A DNA stretch of 64,000 nt from assembly GCA_051294375.1 (NCBI GenBank), contig CM119263.1, positions 4,759,737 through 4,823,736 on the forward strand, in the 5' to 3' direction. The stretch is from Paraspadella gotoi. Its lineage: Eukaryota > Chaetognatha. Shown here piece after piece: positions 36,391-47,642 of the stretch. Numbering within the stretch: position 1 is the stretch's first letter; every line of letters begins with the position of its first letter. The notes beneath the pieces were generated by a model. It was not told the DNA's origin, did no database searches, and was given only the letters and a program-made list of their open reading frames with translations. Both the position numbers and the translations under genes were made by a program.

Positions 36391-37084
36391 CGGCCGATGC
36401 TCTTTTGTCGATTCCCTTTTCCGCTGCAGCGACAACGACCGCAGCGCCGCGTCCAACGAGCGTTAACTTCCGGAATTACTTTTCGATGAATGCTCTCGTG
36501 AAAAAAAAGGAAAGCCGGAAAGGGAGAGGAGAGAAAGGAAAGGGAGGAAGAAAGCAAAGGAAGGAAAGGGAGGGAGAGAAGGAAAGAAAAAGAGATAAAA
36601 AAGGTTGAAAGATATGTTGGAAGAAAAACTGGAAAGAGGAGAAAAAGCTTAGAAGGAGAAAATAGAAAGATGATGATGAATAAAGAAAAGAAAAAGGATA
36701 AATGGAGCAAATTTAAAAAGAAATAGACGGGAAAGAAAAGAAGAGGAGAGTGGAAAATAACGAAAAGAGAGGATAGTTAGAAAGAGGAGAGAGGAAAGAA
36801 AGGAATAAAAAAAAGAGGAAAAAGTAAGAGAAAGGAAAAAGAGAGAGGAAAAAGTTAAAAGAAAAAGAAAGGAAAAGGAGAGAGGAAAAAAAGGAAAGAG
36901 TGAAATGAAGGAAGAGGAGAGAGGAAAGGAAAAAATAAGAAAAAAGAGAAAAAAGTAAGAAAAAGGAAGAAGAGAGAGGAAAAAGTTAAAAAAAAGGAAG
37001 AGAAAGGAAAAGGAGAGAGGAAAAAAAGGAAAGAGTGAAATGAAGGAAGAGGAGAGAGGAAGAAGTGGAAATCCGTTTCGGAGA
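34860..37084. other. Repeat-rich intronic sequence with a 382-N gap
   Basis: It holds GA/N at 34953-35341, T-rich sequence, a short tandem duplicate built on GTGATATCACAC at 35551-35605, a GCC repeat with 10 N (35860-35895), a perfect (CT)n array at 36301-36386 and a purine-rich GGAAAG tract (36500-37070). Nothing coding is supported. Confidence 0.6.
36301..36386. repeat. (CT)n microsatellite
   Basis: A perfect CT run of about 43 units. Confidence 0.97.
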
Positions 37085-39084
37085 AGCTTTTATTGATGCA
37101 GTAAAAATAACTAATCTCGCCCCATTTTAATCCTCTCTCTCTCTCTCCTAAACCATCGCTGCTCTCTCTCTCCATCTCGTCGTCTCTCTGCTCGTCTCTC
37201 TCTCGTCTCGTTCTGCTCGTCGCGTATCATGCTCTCTTTACGCGCTTTTTGGATGAAAACGCGTTAACTTGAAAAGAAAAAGTGGTTCTAAAAAATTTTT
37301 TGCACCTCATTTTCATATACTTGATTGTTTTTTCGTTTTCTTTTGTTTTTGGTTGACGCTGGCGTTTTTCGTGTGTAAGATAATAGTACAATTAATAATG
37401 AGGGAGCATTGTGAATGAGCAAGAAAAGGATAAAACCTCCATAAAAAAACTTCGTGAATCAAATAATCTATCCTAATATGCGTCGCTTTCCTGCTCTTTG
37501 ACTCCGTTATCGTCCTCTTCATACTCTTTCTCTTCTCCTCTCTCTCAATGACCGTCTCTCTCTCTCGTCAGTCGTCTGTCTCTCTCTCTCTCTCTCTCTC
37601 TCCTCTATCTCTCTCTCGTCTCGTCTCTGATTTTTTTTTTTCCTCACTTCTCTCTCTCGCCTATCCGTTTAATTTCTCGTTGTCTTGTCAAAGAAAACTG
37701 AGGGCCCCTATTTCTTTATGTTCGCAACTCCTTTTGTTCTTCGGACGACATGTTCAGGATTAAGAATGGAGAGAAACACCTAGAACAGAAATAGATGGAA
37801 AGAAAAAAGAACGAAAAAGAAAGAAAGAAAGGAAAAGAAAGAAAGAGAAGAGAAGAAAGAAGAAAGTAGAAAGATGAAGAAAACAGAATGAGAGAGACGA
37901 AAAAAATTAGAGACAGAGAGGGCAAGAGGCAGAGGTGGCTGGGTGCAAACTCAGCAGCCCGTGGGTTATTGTTTCGCTCCTCTCATCGCAGCAATTTCTC
38001 ACGCTGCGGAGGTCAAAGCAAAGAGTTTAAGATAAATACTCGTCGTCGTCGTTTCGTCGTCGTCCGGTCGTCATTAGTCGACGGTCGTCGTCGTAGTCGT
38101 CGTATTCCGTCTAGCTGTCGGTTTTTTATTGACCTGCATTTAACCCTGCGAACAGACGAAGGCAAAGACGGGTAATATGTCAGAATGACCCAATAACATT
38201 CGTGTTAGTGCGCATTGTCATAATCGTCAATTTAAAGTCTTTTTTTTTCAAAAGAATCATCGGCCCATGGTTTACTGTCACTTATTTTGTCATTTCTCTA
38301 ACCATTTCGAAATGTCATCGCTTCTCCATGCATTATTTTGTCATCTTACATATCCGCTGAGCCTTTGAAGCTCGGAAAAAAGTTCAGTGTCTTTTTTAAC
38401 ACTTCGTTCCGTATATAAGGAACGATTCAACGATTTTGGACCGATATACTCTCCATTTTGACTCGTGTCGCCATCCTGGTCGTACGTCTCGTATTTGACG
38501 TCATACGTTGTCCTTGTCGGTTCTTGTTCAGTGCCGTCATGCGCTGTCGTTTGTTATTGCCATTTGCAATTCGTGTTCGCATTTTTCATTGTACTCGTAC
38601 GTGTTGTTTGTTATCGGCTGCGTTTTTGTCGCATCGTCGTTGTTGTCCCATTAATATCTGGCGAGTTTGTTCATTCTGCATCATAATTGTTTGGTTTTTA
38701 TCACCGACTAGTATTCGATAACTTCGTTATCCTCTAGTCGTCGTCGTCATCGTCTTCGTCACAACGCGTTTATGACGTCGTATGTCGTTTTCATCATGGT
38801 CGTATCGATCATTCTTAACCCTCGTCATTGTGCGTCGTTATCATAGTGTCGTCGTCCCCTCATCGTCGTTCATCGCGTCTTCGGTCATCATCGACGTCGT
38901 TATCTTGTTCTTCGGTCGACTCTATCGGTCGTCGTCACCGGAGGTCGCATTGCAATCGGAGGGTGAAAAGGGAAAGGCGACGATAATGAACAAAGATTAT
39001 AGTTAGCGTCCGCAGCTGTTCTCTCTCGACGCTGTCCACCGGTCGTCTGGCTGCCTGTGTCTCTGGCTACAGATGGCATGTAGA
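37085..39084. repeat. Read-derived duplicate of 41080-41820 plus 39110-40120
   Basis: The left half (GAAAAAGTGGTTCTAAAAAA, AAGGATAAAACC, AATAATCTAT) matches 41180-41700. The right half (CAGAGGGC, TTTCGCTCCTCTCATCGCA, GACGTCAT, CAATCGGAGG) matches 39140-40120 and 41820-42860. It bridges the scaffold gap at 39559-39738, stops at the 25-N gap 39085-39109 and is rich in one-base insertions. Confidence 0.8.
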
Positions 39085-39109
39085 NNNNNNNNNNNNNNNN
39101 NNNNNNNNN

Positions 39110-40650
39110 GAAAGAAAGAAAGAAAGAAAGAAAGAAAGAAAAAGAATGAGAGAGAGAAAAAAATAGAGACAGAGAGACAGAGAGAGTGGCGGGCAAACTC
39201 GCGCTGGGTTTTTCCTCCTCTCATCGCAAAATCTCTCCTGCGGAGACAAAGCAAAGATTTAAATAAATATCGTCGTCGTCGTTGTCGTCGTCGTCGTCGT
39301 CATTGTCGACGTCGTCGTCGTAGTCGTCGTTTCCGTCTTAGCTGTGGTTTTTATGACCCATTAACCGCGAACATAATTGTCACAATGACAATAATCGTGT
39401 TAGTCGCTGTCATAATCGTCATTTAAATCTTTTTTTTTCAAAGATCATCGCCCATCTGTCATTATTTTGTCATTTCTAACTCCGAATGTCATCGCTTCTC
39501 CATCATTATTTTGTCATCTTAATATCCGCTGACTTTGAAGCTCGAAAAAGTTCAATGTNNNNNNNNNNNNNNNNNNNNNNNNNNNNNNNNNNNNNNNNNN
39601 NNNNNNNNNNNNNNNNNNNNNNNNNNNNNNNNNNNNNNNNNNNNNNNNNNNNNNNNNNNNNNNNNNNNNNNNNNNNNNNNNNNNNNNNNNNNNNNNNNNN
39701 NNNNNNNNNNNNNNNNNNNNNNNNNNNNNNNNNNNNNNTTCTCATTTGACTCGTCGCCATCTTGGTCGTCGTCGTCGTATTTGACGTCATAGTCCTTGTC
39801 GTTCTTGTCATCGTCATCGCTGTCGTTGTTATTATTCAATTCGTCCATTTTTCATTGTATTTGTTGTTGTTATCCTCGTTTTTGTCATCGTCGTTGTTGT
39901 CATTAAATCCGATTTGTTCATCGTCGTCGTATTGTTGTTTTTATCACCGATGTATTCGATATAGTCGTTATCCCAGTCGTCGTCATCGTCTTCGTCACAA
40001 CCGTTATCGTCGTTGTCGTTTTCATCATGGTCGTTATCATCTTTCTTAACCTCGTCATTGTCGTCGTTATCATAGTCATCGTCGTCCTCATCGTCGTTAT
40101 CGTCTTCGTCATCATCGTCGNNNNNNNNNNNNNNNNNNNNNNNNNNNNNNNNNNNNNNNNNNNNNNNNNNNNNNNNNNNNNNNNNNNNNNNNNNNNNNNN
40201 NNNNNNNNNNNNNNNNNNNNNNNNNNNNNNNNNNNNNNNNNNNNNNNNNNNNNNNNNNNNNNNNNNNNNNNNNNNNNNNNNNNNNNNNNNNTCTCTCTCT
40301 CCCACCGAACGGAACCCCTTTTTTGTTTACCATTTGTTTACATTCCCTTCGCGAACGTGATTCCTGTCGCGCGGTTCCATGTCACGTGACTTCCGGTCCC
40401 CCCCTCCGGCGTCACGTGATGGAATATTTTTTCGCGGTTCCATTTTTCGATCTGGTTCGAGTCCGTCGGTTTTTTTTGTTTTTCCTTTCGTTTTGTTTGT
40501 TTTTTTTTTCTCTCTCTCTCTCTCTTCTGTTTTTTTCGAGATGAAAAATTATTTTTGTTTACTCGATCACATTTTCGCTTCGTTCGTGTTCAAACTCCCG
40601 ATAGAACTCACAACGACAACAACAACAACGTGAAAATCTACAACAGCAAC
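39110..40650. repeat. Gapped scaffold copy of the GTC-rich block
   Basis: It contains (GAAA)n, GTCGTC repeats, N gaps at 39559-39738 and 40121-40291, and a promoter-like patch at 40310-40430. The same sequence without gaps lies at 41820-43365. Confidence 0.75.
40379..40425. promoter_or_regulatory. Promoter-like motif cluster: two CACGTGA E-boxes and an ETS site
   Basis: GTCACGTGACTTCCGG joins a perfect USF/MITF-type E-box (TCACGTGA) to an ETS core (ACTTCCGG); a second CACGTGA follows at 40412. This pairing is typical of housekeeping promoters. The copy at 43070-43112 keeps the ETS site and second E-box, but its first E-box reads GCAGCGTGAC. Confidence 0.4.
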
Positions 40651-40789
40651 TGGCCTCCCTCGAGGCAAAACGCGAAGAGACGAATGATGAGGATATACGG
40701 ACGACGACGACGACGACGACGACGACAACGATTAATATTTTCAGCTTCGCTTTTTACTCACCAGGTGGTTGAGGCTTTCTGGTCGCCCA
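40621..40789 (+). CDS. Candidate coiled-coil-like open segment antisense to a TIA exon
   Basis: In plus frame the segment reads QRQQQQRENLQQQ then LASLEAKREETNDEDIR, followed by a poly-Thr run from (ACG)n, and stays open for about 60 codons to TGA near 40772. CTACAACAG before CAACTGGCC could be an acceptor. Leu and Ala spacing suits a short heptad. The flanking CAA and ACG repeats make chance openness likely. Confidence 0.17.
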
Positions 40790-40839
40790 GTTGGTTCTGA
40801 TTTGTCTATTGCATATAACTTGCCCGTTCATGCCTTGAA
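40762..40839 (-). CDS. Rox8/TIA1: Internal exon of the TIA-1/Rox8-family gene: end of RRM2 and linker, 5' end lost in a gap
   Basis: The minus strand reads QGMNGQVICNRQIR then TNWATRKPQPP, followed by a canonical donor (CCTG/GTGAGT). The string RQIRTNWATRKPP is a hallmark of the second RRM of TIA-1 and TIAR, which gives the strongest identification in the window. The exon ends in phase 1, matching the two-base start of exon 980-1081. Its upstream side runs straight into the 25-N gap at 40840-40864, so the acceptor and the expected residues before Q-x-M-N-G (E-A-E-x-A-I in relatives) are missing. An unrelated open frame overlaps on the plus strand. Confidence 0.9.
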
Positions 40840-41079
40840 NNNNNNNNNNNNNNNNNNNNNNNNNTCGTTCCTTTTCTCACTCTCTCTGGTTCACTTTACT
40901 TTTTTTCACTCAGAAATCCTTCTCTTAACTCGCATTCCAAAACTAACAAAAATAACTTTTACTACGCGAGAAGGAAAAAAGTAAAGAAAAAAAATTATAA
41001 AAAAGGGGCATTGTGTTGGTGTGTGCCTTAGCTAAGAAATTTCTAAATGGTGACCCCTTTAGAGTGTCAGACCGCATCA

Positions 41080-41081
41080 TG

Positions 41082-41169
<88 letters not shown>

Positions 41170-43370
41170 ATCTTTTCGGCTTTGGATAAAAACGGGTTTA
41201 TTGAAAGAAAAAGTGGTTGCTAAAAATTTTTTCACGCTTTTTCATTAATATTATTTTTTTTTTTTCTTTTTTTTGGTTGCGCTGTGCGTTTTTTCCTGTG
41301 TAATAATAGTAATAATAATGGGGAGACATTTGAATGAAACAAAAAAGGATAAAACCCATAAAAAAACCTTCGGTGAATAAAATAATCTATTAATAGGCAG
41401 TTACCGCTTTCTCGCGCTCTTTAATCTCGTTATCGTCACCCCTCTCTCTCTTTCCTCATCTCTCTCGTCTCTCCGTCACTTCCCCTCCCTCCTTCTCTCT
41501 CTCTCGGTCTCTCGTCATGCTCTCCTCTTCTTCACTCTCTCTCTCTCTCTGCTCATCTCATTTTTAATTTTTCGCTCACTCTCTCCTCTCGCTAAATCTT
41601 ATTTTGCGTTTCTTGTCCAAAGAAAATGGGCCATCTTTGTTCGCACATCTTTTTTCTTACGGACCGACATGTTCCAGATAAGAAGGAAGAAAATAGACAG
41701 AAATATGGAAAGAAAAAAGAAAGAAAAAAAGAAAGAAAAGAAATAAAGAAAGAACGAAAGAAAGAAAGAAAGAAAAGAAAGAAAGAAAGAAAGAAAGAAA
41801 GAAAAGAATCGAGAGAGAGAAAAAAATAGAGACAGAGAGACAAGAGAGTGGGGCGGGCAAAATCGCGCCTGGGTTTTCCCTCTGCTCATACGCAAAAATC
41901 TCTCCTGCGGGTGAAGGCAAAGCAAAGAATTTAAATAAATATGCGGGTCGTCGCTCGTCAGTTTTGTGTCGTCGTCGTCATTGTCGACGTCGTCGTCGTA
42001 GTCGTCTTTTTCCGTCTTAGGCTGGTGGTTTTTAATGACGGCCATTAACCGCAGAACGGGATAAATTGTACACAATGAATCAATAATCGCGGTCGTTTAT
42101 GTTACCGCTCGTGCAATAAGATCGAATGAGGCCATTTAAATGCTTATGTTTTTTTCTCAACAAAAGTCATCAGCCGCATCTGTCATTATTTTTGTCACGC
42201 TCTAACTCCGAGTGTAGACATCACTGTTCTCTATCATTGAGTTTTTTCATATTTAATATCCGCTGGAACTTTGAAGCTCGAGAAAAGTTCAATGTGCTAT
42301 TTTAGCTTCGTCGTTATAGACGATTTCAGCGATTTGACCGTTATTCCCTGCATTTGACTCGTCGCCATCTTGGTCGTCGTCAGTCGTCGTCGTCGTCGTC
42401 ATACGTCCGTCGTAGTCGTCGTCGATCGTCGTATTTGACGTCATAAAATACCTTGTTCGTTCTTTGTGTCATCAGTCATCGCTGTCATGTGTTAATTATT
42501 CAATTAGTTCCATTGGATTTCAATTGTATTTGTTGTTGTTATCCCTCGTTTTTGTCATCGATCGTTGTTGTCATTAACATCGCGATTTGTTCATAGCGTC
42601 GTCGTATTGTTGTTTTTATCACGCAGATGTATTCGATATAGTCGTTATCCCAAGTCGTCGTCATCGTCTTCGTCCACAACCGTTATCGTCGTTTCGTTTA
42701 TCATCATGGTGCGATATATCATCTTTCTTTAACCTCGTCATTGTCGCCGTTAATCATTAGTCATCCGTCGTCCTCAATCGTCGTTATCGTCTTCGTCATC
42801 ATCGTCGTCGTCGTCGGGTCGTTTCAATCGGAGGGGAAAAGGAAAACGACGATAATGACAAAGATTGACAGCGTCGCAGCCTTTCTCTGCTCTCTCTCTT
42901 CATCATGCATCTCTCCGTCTGCCTCTCTCATCTCTCTCGATCTCTCTCTGCGTTATCTCTCTAGGCTGCTCTGCTCTCTTCTCTCCGGCCCGAAACGGAA
43001 CGCGCCTTTTGTTTACCAATATTGGTTTAGCATTCTCGCGAACGTGAATTCCTTGTCGCGCGGATTCCATGTGCAGCGTGACTTCCGGTCCCCATCCCTC
43101 CGGCGTCACGTGATGGAAATATTTTTTCCGCGGTTCCATTTTTCGATATGGTTCGAGTCCGTCGGTTTTTTATTTGTTGTTTTGCCTTTCGTTTTGTTGT
43201 GTTTTTTTTCTCCATCTGCATCTCTCTCTTCTGTTTTTTTCGGAGATGAAAAATTATTTTTTTTGATTTACTCGATCACATTTTCAGCTTCGTTGCGTGT
43301 TCAGAACTACCGCGATAAGAAACTCACAAACGACAACAACAACAACGTGGAAAAATCTGCAACAGCAGAC
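41080..43370. repeat. Further ungapped copy of the 37085-39084 / 39110-40650 block
   Basis: It runs colinear with 37085-39084 and then with 39740-40650. Right of about 41820 it shows extra single bases relative to 39110-40650. It may be a second read extension or a real tandem duplicate. Confidence 0.65.
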
Positions 43371-43374
43371 TAAA

Positions 43375-44440
43375 AGAGTAAGAGTGAAAATATGAAAAAG
43401 GAAAGCAAAAGAAAGAGAGAGAAGAAAGAGAAAGAGAGAAGTAAAAATAATAAAGTAAAATAGAAAACTTTGGTACTTTGTTACTCAATAACTCGAAACG
43501 TGATAGATTTTCTCTCTTTTGATTTTGAGGCAAATATCCAAATAAAATGTGAGTAATATTACGAATCAATATATGAAATTGGTACAACCAATATAAAAAT
43601 TATCCATTCATTTAATAAATAAGCTATCTTGCCCCTGACTTTGGACAGGCTTTGGTGGTTTAAGGCCTCCATCACTCTTACAAGATAATGACATAGCAGG
43701 TCCCTGCAAGCTTTCAATCAAGACTCTCTCACAGTCTCGTTTATTCACTCCCAGAGTACCTGGCTTCCCTATCAATGAAGTGGTATAATATTATATATAT
43801 ACATACAATACAAAATATCCACATACAATAATAATAATAGTAATAATACATATACGAAAAAGAAACTCGATAAAATCTAGTTAATATCCTGTGCCGAATT
43901 CGTATGAGAAAGTCATTACTTTTAAGTCATGGACGCCATTTCACTCTCTTCGTTCCAAAACGAACTCCGATGATTGTAACACGAATAATTCGAAATTTAC
44001 TTACGCTCATAACTACTCCTCCCCCCCCACAACTCTTGTGAAATTCACAGGCGTCAAATATTAAAACCAGAAAATAAATTCTCACAGGTTTTTTTCGTTT
44101 TCTAAATCAAAATCAAAATCAAAATCAAACTAAAAGAGACGTTTAACTTTAACCCTTCCAGTTTCTAATTACACTTTGCCATCAAACTAGAAACAATTTA
44201 GCGTCATAAGATCTTAAAACATAAGATGATTAACCGTTTCATTCTTTCACAACTTCTCTCACAAGTAAAACAGATAACTTTCATCACCCTTGCATCCTCT
44301 TCGTTTTTATCCCGGGCTTGGTAAAAAAACCGTCACCCCTGGCTTGAAAAGACGTTCATTAAAAAAACGAGTTTTTTAATGCGAATCTGAGGACGAAGAC
44401 TTTGAAGAAAATGAAAAGTCATTTTCTAAGAAGCGGTGAC
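43375..44440. other. Mixed single-copy-like intronic sequence
   Basis: No gene is supported. It contains AT-rich TATATATACATACAATA sequence (43780-43850) and a CAAAATCAAAATCAAAATC patch (44108-44128). The stretch 43625-43760 reads like an old repeat fragment, but no family is recognised. Confidence 0.5.
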
Positions 44441-44442
44441 GC

Positions 44443-44582
44443 TAGTCGAGTGAGATCTCAAAACAGTCGACTGAGAAGTTACAACAGTCGAGTGAGAAGC
44501 GCCACAGTCGAGTGAGAAGCGCCACAGTCGACTGAGATGTCACTACCGTCGAGTTAGATGTTTTTCAAGTCGAGTGAGATGT
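44443..44582. repeat. Minisatellite, 7 units of about 20 bp around AGTCGAGTGAGA
   Basis: AGTCGAGTGAGAT, AGTCGACTGAGAAG, AGTCGAGTGAGAAGCGCCAC (twice), AGTCGACTGAGAT, CGTCGAGTTAGAT and AGTCGAGTGAGAT occur at 20-22-bp spacing. GTCGAC and GTCGAG variants alternate. Confidence 0.85.
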
Positions 44583-44758
44583 CGAAATACAAAACATTAA
44601 ACTCATTACAGTCGATTGTATCACCATTGCTGATAACGATGTCAATAAAGATGTCATTCATGACATGGAGAAGAAATGTCATGGATATCACAAAAAATAA
44701 TCTCACTGACAAAGAGGTTCTCGATATCTTTGCTGAATCAATCAATTCTGATTACTGA
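44558..44758 (+). CDS. 66-codon open frame after the minisatellite, hypothetical
   Basis: It begins MFFKSSEMSKYKTLNSLQSI and ends TKNNLTDKEVLDIFAESINS DY. The last 30 residues look protein-like (hydrophilic, with no low complexity). A stop codon directly precedes the Met. No splice site or family supports it. Confidence 0.18.
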   Translation: MFFKSSEMSKYKTLNSLQSIVSPLLITMSIKMSFMTWRRNVMDITKNNLTDKEVLDIFAESINSDY

Positions 44759-45087
44759 TAACAAAAATAGGAACGACGTCACTGCCTCCTGGCGACCATC
44801 ACCACTGGATGCCATCAGGGCGTGATAACTTTGCCACTAGGACCGTGCCACCATCCACCGCCGCGGCGTTGTCACATTCACGCGGCGTCGTTTCCGGCGT
44901 CTACGTCAGCGGCGTCACTTTCACAATCGGCATCGTCAAGTGATCCCGTTATTCGATATCGTCTCACTGTGACTCGTCGTGAGAGGAAGTGAATGAGAGG
45001 TCACACAGTCACGAGGTTTCTCAGGTCGTCCCTTTTTATTGTGAGACAGGAACAACAACGACAACAAAACCATAGCAAAGAAAGTTG

Positions 45088-45090
<3 letters not shown>

Positions 45091-45154
<64 letters not shown>
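45091..45154. repeat. (CT)n microsatellite
   Basis: Two CT runs separated by CAATTT. Further degenerate CT repeat lies at 45247-45350. Confidence 0.93.
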
Positions 45155-45159
<5 letters not shown>

Positions 45160-45556
45160 CATCCTCAGAGCTGAAACATTTCTCATGGCATCTTTTAATT
45201 AATCGAAACAACATTAAACCCGAGACAAGATCTTGCGACGGAAAAATCTCTCTCTCCTCTCTCTCTCTCTCTCTCCTCTCTCTTCTCTCTCTCTTCCTCT
45301 CTCCTCTCTCTTCATCTCTCTCTCCTCTCTCTACCTTCCACTCTCCACTTCCTTCTCTCTTCTCTCGTCTCCAAAAGGCATAAAAGAGCGATTAAAAAGC
45401 CGAAGGGAGAGAAACCAGTTGTTGTCTGGAGAATAGAGAAGTGAGAAGAAGGGAGTCTATTGATCGAATATTAGCGAAGGGATTATTTTCTTAGACGAGG
45501 CATTTATTTAATTTTTTTATTACTATTTACTTATTCGTTAAAAGAGAGAGACTCAC

Positions 45557-45632
45557 CAATTTGCTTTCGAAGGAGACGAAGCCATATCCTTTGCTCTTCC
45601 CAGTCGCCGGATCCCGTAAAACTCGGCAATCC
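45557..45632 (-). CDS. Rox8/TIA1: Internal exon of the TIA-1/Rox8-family gene: core of RRM2 with RNP1
   Basis: A strong acceptor (TTATTTTCAG) and donor (TTG/GTGAGT) frame one base plus 25 codons: DCRVLRDPATGKSKGYGFVS then FESKL. K-S-K-G-Y-G-F-V-S-F is the RNP1 of TIA-1 RRM2, and its aromatic residues stack on RNA bases. Rox8-like proteins have I-S-D/N-C-R-V-V-R-D-P here, so the first base G probably completes a Ser codon (TC/G) from the previous exon. That exon (RRM1 to RRM2) was not found in 45633-64000 and may lie in a gap or outside the window. The exon ends in phase 0; the following residues should start the gap-damaged exon at 40762-40839. A (CT)-rich stretch follows the donor in the transcript direction. 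Confidence 0.9.
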
Positions 45633-47611
45633 CTGAAAATAAGAAAAGACAATTTAATTTATAAAAGCGACAACCGATCATTTTATTATTTATTTTTGGC
45701 AATGACGATTAAAAAAAAAATATTTCAAAAAAAGTATCTTTTTTTAGATTAAACAAAATTAGAATTTAAAAAGTATGGTTTAGAAGTAAAAAGGTTTCAA
45801 AAGTTAAACAAAGCTGAAGTATTTAAAAAGCAAAGGTGAACTTAAGTCATTTTTTTTTTAAATTTTGTCAAAAACTTTTTTATTTTGATCTTCGAATTGA
45901 AGACAATTATTATGACCTCTTCCGATAAATTGAACTGAAAATAATTTAAAGAAAACAACATTTGTAACTTTTTCAAGGAATTAAATATAATGATATTGAA
46001 TGAAATGAATTAAAATAGAAACAAAAAAGTTAAATGCCCAAGAAGGCGATGAAATGAAATTAAACACAAGAAAATAATATGAACAGCTGGCTGGATTTAA
46101 TTTTAAAAACAAAAAAAGTATTGTAAGCTAATTAATTTAGCATTAGTTGAATGAAAAACCATTTTTCCCCCCCATCTCGTTTGAATTTGACGCTTTAAAT
46201 TTGGAACAACAAGATACAGAGAAGGAGAACGGATGAGAACAGGAGGAAGAACGAAATAAAGGATGAGAAAAGGATAAAAGGAACTAAGAGTGATGTGTAT
46301 GTTCCACACTTTGTAAACGATGTTTAGCGCTAAAACGAAATGACGACTTGAAGGAAATAGAAAGAGAGAATTAAAGTAAAACGGAAAAGAAAACTAAAGG
46401 TAATCGTGGATAAGAAGATAAGCTGAAGACTAAGGAAAAGGGAAACTAAATAGATAGGGAAAAGGAAAAGAAAGGGAAAATGAAAAGAAACGAAAAAAAG
46501 AGAAAGAAAAATTGAAGGCAAAAAGGGAAAGTCAGGGCAAAGGAAATAAAAAGAAAAAAAGTACAAGTGATTCAAATGTGTTCCGCCATCTTTGTCTTCT
46601 TCCACCGTTTCCATCTCATCCCGAGGCAAACCCATCCCGTCTTGATCACCCTTCTGTTCCCATCTCTGTCCCCATCTTTATCCCCATCTCTTTCCCTATC
46701 TCTGTTCCATCTCTTTCCCTAACTCATTTCCCATCTCTGTCCCCTTCTCTATCCCTATCTCTGTTCCAATCTCTGTCCACATCTTTTTTTCCATCTCTAT
46801 CCCCATCTCTTTCCCCATCTCTCCCCCCCCAAATCCGCCTTCCCTCTTCCCCACCCATCGCCTCTCCTACCCAGCCGCTGCAGAACCGGAGATCAAGGCC
46901 GCGTTTTGAAAGGCCAATCGCCGGAGGTCATAAAAGGCCAACGGACGGGAGGTAAGAGAGGAAAAAGAGGGTTGGGTCATTGGGAAGGGTAAGTTCGGTT
47001 TGACCGATCGTGGATGAGGTGAGAGATGTGATTTGAGGCTCTGACGGGTCGGTGAGATTTTCGAGAGTGAATGAGTGATCACGACGCGCGATTGTGATTG
47101 TGATTGTTAGTCTTAAAAGAGATCTCACAAAAGAAAAAGAATTAAGGCGGGAAAAAAGAATGAATTTTTGAAAGCACTGATGTCATGGGACGAATCTAAA
47201 CATGAAACTTAATTTGGAATCTTACCATGGAATATTAACATAAAATCTTAACATGGACGGAAAAATAAGAAAATGTGGAAAATATTAAAGGACAGAGAGA
47301 CAAACAGACAGATCGAGACACGTCCCAATCAAAGGTAAATACGGATGTAGACTGAAAAAAAGACAATCTGTGCAGACAAAATGATAGACGGGCTCACGAA
47401 CAGACACAGACAGACAGACAACCAGAAAGGAAGATGAATTTTGAATTATGAATTGTTTTCATCATTTCCTGAATCATGCCAATCTTTGAATTTACTAATA
47501 ATATATCTATTTTCTCCTCTCGTCACTCCTCTCAATGCTCTCTGCTCTCAGCTCTTCTGTGCTCGCCTTCTCTTGACAACGACTTCTCTCTCTCTCGTCT
47601 CTCTCTCTCTC

Positions 47612-47642
<31 letters not shown>

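Noticed and set aside
46867-46960. Plus-strand P-E-I-K-A-A-F, like the TIA-1 RRM2 start
   Set aside because: A stop follows at once and the strand is opposite to the recognised TIA exons; a chance likeness.
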